The translations under genes and the position numbers were made by a program. Positions 41,223 to 44,704 of a stretch of 44,704 nt of DNA are shown here, in pieces. The notes beneath the pieces are model-generated. The model saw nothing but the letters and a program-made list of their open reading frames with translations, ran no database searches and was not told where the DNA came from. Source of the stretch: Fibrobacter succinogenes (lineage in GTDB: Bacteria > Fibrobacterota > Fibrobacteria > Fibrobacterales > Fibrobacteraceae); the NCBI GenBank assembly GCA_902771595.1, contig CACXXH010000061.1, positions 1-44,704 on the forward strand. The letters run 5' to 3'. Each line of letters opens with the position of its first letter. Within the stretch, counting starts at the first letter, position 1.

Positions 41223-43136
41223 TTACCTTTGCTTTGTCTTAAAAATCGGCTTTATATCAAGTCCCAAGACCATCTGGCCATAATTCTCAGAACGGGTATC
41301 TTCGTCAGTTAGAACGATACGAAGCGTAAAATCCACCGGATGAGTCGCTCTTTCATAGCCATAAGTTGTAACACTTTTAAAAGGGGGCATATCTTGAGCA
41401 GACCACGATAAAGAGGTAGCATCACGCTTTGCTCCATAAGAAACTAAAGTGGATCCAGCAGGCTGATGATATATTTCCATTTCAAAATTTTGCGGAAGTT
41501 TACCTAGATTGTAAACATCGTTTCCACTGTTCAACCACGCAATAGAAGCAACGAAGCCATCGAGATCATCCTGATAAAACATACCTACCAAGTCATATTT
41601 ATCAAATACCAGTCTAATCTCTTTCTTTCCCTTGCCACAGCCAATATCACTGTTCGGGCAATCGTAATCATCATATTCTTTCATCAACGTATTAACATCG
41701 CCAATAAAATAATAGGAATGATGAATATTATTCACATCTTTTTGATCAAATACAAAATGATTATACATTGGAACTTTACTATGAGTATTGTACGTTCCAT
41801 TTAACGCGACAGCCTTCACCACTTCAGGGTGCCACCTGTAAAATTCATTTACGGACAACATGTCCGAAACCATACCCGCAGTGATGGCTGCCGATGCTTC
41901 GGTTCCATCATAGTACGGAAGGATGTTATAAGATGTTTTAGAAGAAGTATATGTCCTAAGGTAATCGTTTATATGGAAATTTGAATAATTATACATTTCC
42001 GGTTTACAGGACCAATCACCATCACCATACTTAGTTTTATTATTCGCTGAATAAGGAGTCGGTTGGTCTGTAAAAGGATCAAGCGCCCCCACTGTAATAG
42101 CATTTACAGCATACGCATCTCCAGACAGATCACCCGTAGATTTACCGAAAGAATTACCGGCACCAAGGATTTCTACAGTACGATTATCATAGATGTAGTT
42201 GTCCAGCTTTTTAGCAGACCCAGAATATTTAGTTACGGGAGATCCTCCATAAGCTTGAAGCCCCATATATATCTGAGGATTCGCCGCAGCCGGATTTGAC
42301 GGACGATTTTTTTTTGCGTAGACTACAGAACGTTGCGAAAAACGCTTCAGCGCTTTATACATCCTTGAAGCGCGCATTTCAAATCCAGGCTGCGTTTTAA
42401 AATCACTCATCGACGCATTTTCAGCAAGAATAAAGGGAGCAGAGCCGTCTCTAGGATTAAGTCTAGTCGGAAGCGCTTCTTCGGCAAGATAAACACCGAC
42501 ATTAGTCGCTGACCCATATTTTTCGTTAACCAACTGCCTGCCTAGCGAAGACTTCACATCAGAATAATGAGCTGACTTAATAAGCACTGGGTCGTCTTTT
42601 CTTTCATCAAACGTAGCCACATGTACCGGATTTGTTGAAAAAGTATACGAGAGTTCCGTCATAGAAAATCCGCTCGCACCACTCCTTGTACGGCCAGCAG
42701 ACACATAATTAGGAATTTCTGCCGATGCCTCCGGCTCTAGGGCTCGCCCATCTTGTGTAACATTGATAAAATTACTATTAACCTTTTGACGATATGACGA
42801 TAAAGACATGGTGTTTGCATAGAACGAAAGTTTTTCACCACAACCTGCTGTAATATTAGAACAATTAGTAAACTTATAACCTTCCGGACCAAACTTTCCA
42901 ACAATCGCCTTAGCGCCACTTTTTATACCAGAAGCACGCTTTGCAAGAGTACGATCTTCCAACGAAGGGGCAAGTTTCTGCTTTTCTTTCTTTTGAGGGT
43001 TCGCGTAATCGACATCCTTGAAGACCATCGGAGAGTTCATTTTGCTACCCTTACGGCCCAAGAGGTCATAATTTACGTTGGCGGCACTTGCAGCAACGCA
43101 CCCTGCAGCCAACAAGATCAAATATTCTTTTTTCAT
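41223..43136 (-). CDS. Secreted subtilase-fold protein with degenerate triad, copy 2
   Basis: The 637-residue protein has signal peptide MKKEYLILLAAGCVAASAA and NYDLLGRKGSKMNSPMVF. The S8-like core is AGNSFGKSTG, VNAITVGALDPF, KPEMYNYSNF, YDGTEASAAITAGMVSDML and YRWHPEVVKAVAL. As in copy 1 the Ser position is Glu. The Asp region reads VGVYLAEEALP and the His region FEMRASRMYKAL. By eye it shares only about a third to two fifths of residues with copy 1, except around the N-terminus and the S8 motifs. It ends SENYGQMVLGLDIKP. The ATG has AAAGGAA upstream and TATATTTT near 43167-43174. Confidence 0.75.
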   Translation of the reverse strand: MKKEYLILLAAGCVAASAANVNYDLLGRKGSKMNSPMVFKDVDYANPQKKEKQKLAPSLEDRTLAKRASGIKSGAKAIVGKFGPEGYKFTNCSNITAGCGEKLSFYANTMSLSSYRQKVNSNFINVTQDGRALEPEASAEIPNYVSAGRTRSGASGFSMTELSYTFSTNPVHVATFDERKDDPVLIKSAHYSDVKSSLGRQLVNEKYGSATNVGVYLAEEALPTRLNPRDGSAPFILAENASMSDFKTQPGFEMRASRMYKALKRFSQRSVVYAKKNRPSNPAAANPQIYMGLQAYGGSPVTKYSGSAKKLDNYIYDNRTVEILGAGNSFGKSTGDLSGDAYAVNAITVGALDPFTDQPTPYSANNKTKYGDGDWSCKPEMYNYSNFHINDYLRTYTSSKTSYNILPYYDGTEASAAITAGMVSDMLSVNEFYRWHPEVVKAVALNGTYNTHSKVPMYNHFVFDQKDVNNIHHSYYFIGDVNTLMKEYDDYDCPNSDIGCGKGKKEIRLVFDKYDLVGMFYQDDLDGFVASIAWLNSGNDVYNLGKLPQNFEMEIYHQPAGSTLVSYGAKRDATSLSWSAQDMPPFKSVTTYGYERATHPVDFTLRIVLTDEDTRSENYGQMVLGLDIKPIFKTKQR

Positions 43137-43401
43137 CTGTATTCCTTTTTATTTAGAGGGTATTACAAAATATAACATTGTTTAGTTATGCAATACATTA
43201 CAAATAAAGTTTATATTCAAATGATTTTATGTTATATATATCACAATTATAATACAATATAAATTTATCTTAAATTATAGAGGCTTAGACAACTTTGTTA
43301 AAAAAGTCTTGCAAATTAAATACAAAGTTATCAGTAGAATATTATTCACAAAAAAAAACTCATAGAGTCTTTTCTACAAGAAACAAAAACAAGCCTTTAC
43401 A

Positions 43402-43558
43402 AAAAAGGGCTTCCATTAAGGCTCATTTTTCGATTTTTAGGCCAAAATCGCTACTTTGGGGGGCTAAAGATTCTCAAGGCATTGGCAAAAATTCTATTTT
43501 TTGAGCCCACTATGATTTGTAAAAAATGCGGAAGGGAGTACGAAGACGACATGCTGAA
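43402..43558 (+). repeat. Copy B of the zinc-ribbon upstream block
   Basis: Counterpart of 40803-40958. It holds hairpin CGATTTT (43431-43437) / AAAATCG (43444-43450) and continues into the intact zinc-ribbon gene. The remainder of the gap 43137-43401 is very AT-rich and shows no gene. Confidence 0.95.
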
Positions 43559-44180
43559 GTGCCTGTGGTGCGACGCGCCTAACGACCACCATGTTGCGCC
43601 AGAACCCCCTTCAAGGCAGGATTTATCGGAAGTATTGGATGTCCAGGCCCGAATCGATTCCGTCATCACCCGCCAGATGGAAAGGGCTTCCATTGAAACG
43701 GATACCTCAGAAGAAACAGAAAAGAAGATCGCCAAGCACCCCGCCGGAGACTTCATGTGGTGCGCGGCCATCCTTGGAGCCGTGGGACTGATTTCTGCAA
43801 TAGTCGGGGCATCCCTTATAGCCTTCTTCCACAGAAAGGAAATCCGCAAGAACCTCGCCCTGACAAAATTCACCTCGGCCTACATTTCCTCCGTTACCGC
43901 ACAATTCTTTATACTCAACGGCCTCGCCAAAATCACAATGGATGCAATATCGATGCATCTGCATGGCGAAGTAGCCACAACACTCACAAAGGCCGTAACC
44001 TACGGACAGGGGGTCATCTTCCTTTTCCTATGCGGGTATACGGGAGCCTTTATCATCAAGAAGATTGCACCGGATTACAACCCCATCGAGTACAGAAAGG
44101 CTTCGGTCTGTGCAACGGTATCATCCATACCCGCTGTAATTCTATTATCCATTCTTACCTATTACCTTTTTTATACGTAA
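43512..44180 (+). CDS. Zinc-ribbon membrane protein of unknown function
   Basis: The ATG at 43512 was chosen because the protein then opens with zinc ribbon MICKKCGREYEDDMLKCLWC (two CxxC pairs); the frame is open to 43482. The 222-residue protein has an acidic linker to about residue 75, then four hydrophobic helices (around MWCAAILGAVGLISAIVGAS, SSVTAQFFILNGLA, QGVIFLFLCGYTGAFIIKK and ATVSSIPAVILLSILTYYLF). Zinc-ribbon plus DUF4870-like four-helix proteins are common in bacteria, but the function is unknown. guaA starts 39 nt downstream. TATTTTTT lies 9 nt upstream of the ATG. Confidence 0.75.
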   Translation: MICKKCGREYEDDMLKCLWCDAPNDHHVAPEPPSRQDLSEVLDVQARIDSVITRQMERASIETDTSEETEKKIAKHPAGDFMWCAAILGAVGLISAIVGASLIAFFHRKEIRKNLALTKFTSAYISSVTAQFFILNGLAKITMDAISMHLHGEVATTLTKAVTYGQGVIFLFLCGYTGAFIIKKIAPDYNPIEYRKASVCATVSSIPAVILLSILTYYLFYT

Positions 44181-44205
44181 GCTAGGCAAAACCCGCCAAA
44201 ATTTC

Positions 44206-44213
44206 TATCTTTG
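44206..44213 (+). promoter_or_regulatory. Candidate -7 element of guaA
   Basis: TATCTTTG-gggcgt-ATG, 6 nt before the guaA start; a leaderless or nearly leaderless message is predicted, although GGGG in the spacer could act as a weak ribosome site on a longer transcript from upstream. Confidence 0.45.
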
Positions 44214-44219
44214 GGGCGT

Positions 44220-44704
44220 ATGAAGAATGTTGATACCATTGCCGTTTTGGACTTTGGCGGGCAGTACGCCCACCTGATAGCCAACCGCGTGCGCCGCTTG
44301 GGCGTGTTTACCGAAATCCACTCCCCTGCCGCCCCGGTTTCTGAGCTCGAAGGCGTGAAGGGAATCATCTACAGTGGCGGCCCCTCCAGCGTGTACGCGG
44401 CAGACGCCCCGGAATACAATCCCGAAATTTTGGACCTCCCCGTGCCGAAGCTCGGCATCTGCTACGGTCACCAGCTCATCGCCCAGCAGTTGGGCGGTCA
44501 CGTGGAACCGGGCAAGGTCAAGGAATACGGCATCGCCGACCTCATCGTGGGCGACGAAAAGTGCCCGATTTTGAAGGACCTCCCGAAGGCATCGCCCATG
44601 TGGATGAGCCACGGCGACCAGGTGACGAAGCTCCCCGAGGGCTACAAGATTGTGGCCAGCACCAAGGACTGCGAAATCGCCGCCGTCGCCTTCGACAGCG
44701 ACAA
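44220..44704 (+). CDS. guaA: GMP synthase GuaA (partial, N-terminal glutaminase)
   Basis: GuaA converts XMP to GMP using glutamine. The first 161 residues are in the window: IAVLDFGGQYAHLIANRVRR, GIIYSGGPSSVY and KLGICYGHQLIAQQLGG, with the nucleophilic Cys of a class I glutamine amidotransferase. MWMSHGDQVTKLP carries part of the GuaA signature. The frame runs off the window before the ATP pyrophosphatase domain. The start at 44220 fits the family. Confidence 0.95.
   Translation, partial: MKNVDTIAVLDFGGQYAHLIANRVRRLGVFTEIHSPAAPVSELEGVKGIIYSGGPSSVYAADAPEYNPEILDLPVPKLGICYGHQLIAQQLGGHVEPGKVKEYGIADLIVGDEKCPILKDLPKASPMWMSHGDQVTKLPEGYKIVASTKDCEIAAVAFDSD

Overview
The window looks like a chromosomal segment of a Fibrobacter-type bacterium (Fibrobacteres, FCB superphylum). 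The reasons are polyserine-linker lipoproteins, a secreted GH43 arabinanase-like protein with a CBM6-like module and a basic C-terminal tail, DUF5683-like envelope proteins, a C-terminal sorting-type domain on a secreted protein, and Bacteroidetes-like TAnnTTTG promoter elements. One such element sits 5 nt upstream of the RNase P RNA. No phage, IS element, CRISPR array or tRNA was recognised. Housekeeping genes look GC-rich, while genes for secreted and surface proteins look AT-rich by eye.

Layout. 1-4613: thiamine thiazole/phosphate genes on the minus strand (thiS-thiF-thiG-thiH, then thiE cut by the window edge). A prepilin-like gene on the plus strand lies between thiH and thiE, and four 41-bp hairpin repeats lie between thiF and thiG. 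4981-12217: AT-rich accessory block with a secreted protein, a GLUG-repeat lipoprotein, a GNAT acetyltransferase, a broken GH43 gene and two tandem membrane-anchored Asp-box proteins. 12250-18598: an RND pump (adaptor plus permease) and two translationally coupled DUF5683-like proteins. 18748-19831: rpsF-rpsR-rplI with a structured leader. 19999-26336: mlaD-like gene, recG, a small membrane protein, an Omp85-like barrel protein, rnpB and an unknown gene. 26451-28507: dnaX-ybaB. 28680-34326: a complete tripartite pump (TolC, adaptor, RND). 34412-38623: a short GspE/PilB ATPase, mtgA, a compact CHC2/Toprim primase and murB. 37554-43558: a tandem duplication carrying two diverged subtilase-fold proteins, a murB remnant and a truncated zinc-ribbon gene. 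The window closes with the intact zinc-ribbon membrane protein and the start of guaA.

Most notable points. (i) dnaX carries a ten-A run at codon 386, and both alternative frames stop immediately after it, as expected for slippage that makes a short gamma-like subunit. (ii) A recurring TAnnTTT element lies 4-7 nt upstream of many start codons, predicting leaderless mRNAs; rnpB anchors the element. (iii) The two subtilase-like proteins have Glu in place of the catalytic Ser, and they sit in duplicated flanks that are far more similar than the proteins. (iv) The second RND permease lacks the TM4 Asp pair and the TM10 Lys of the canonical proton relay, while the first RND permease in the window keeps them.
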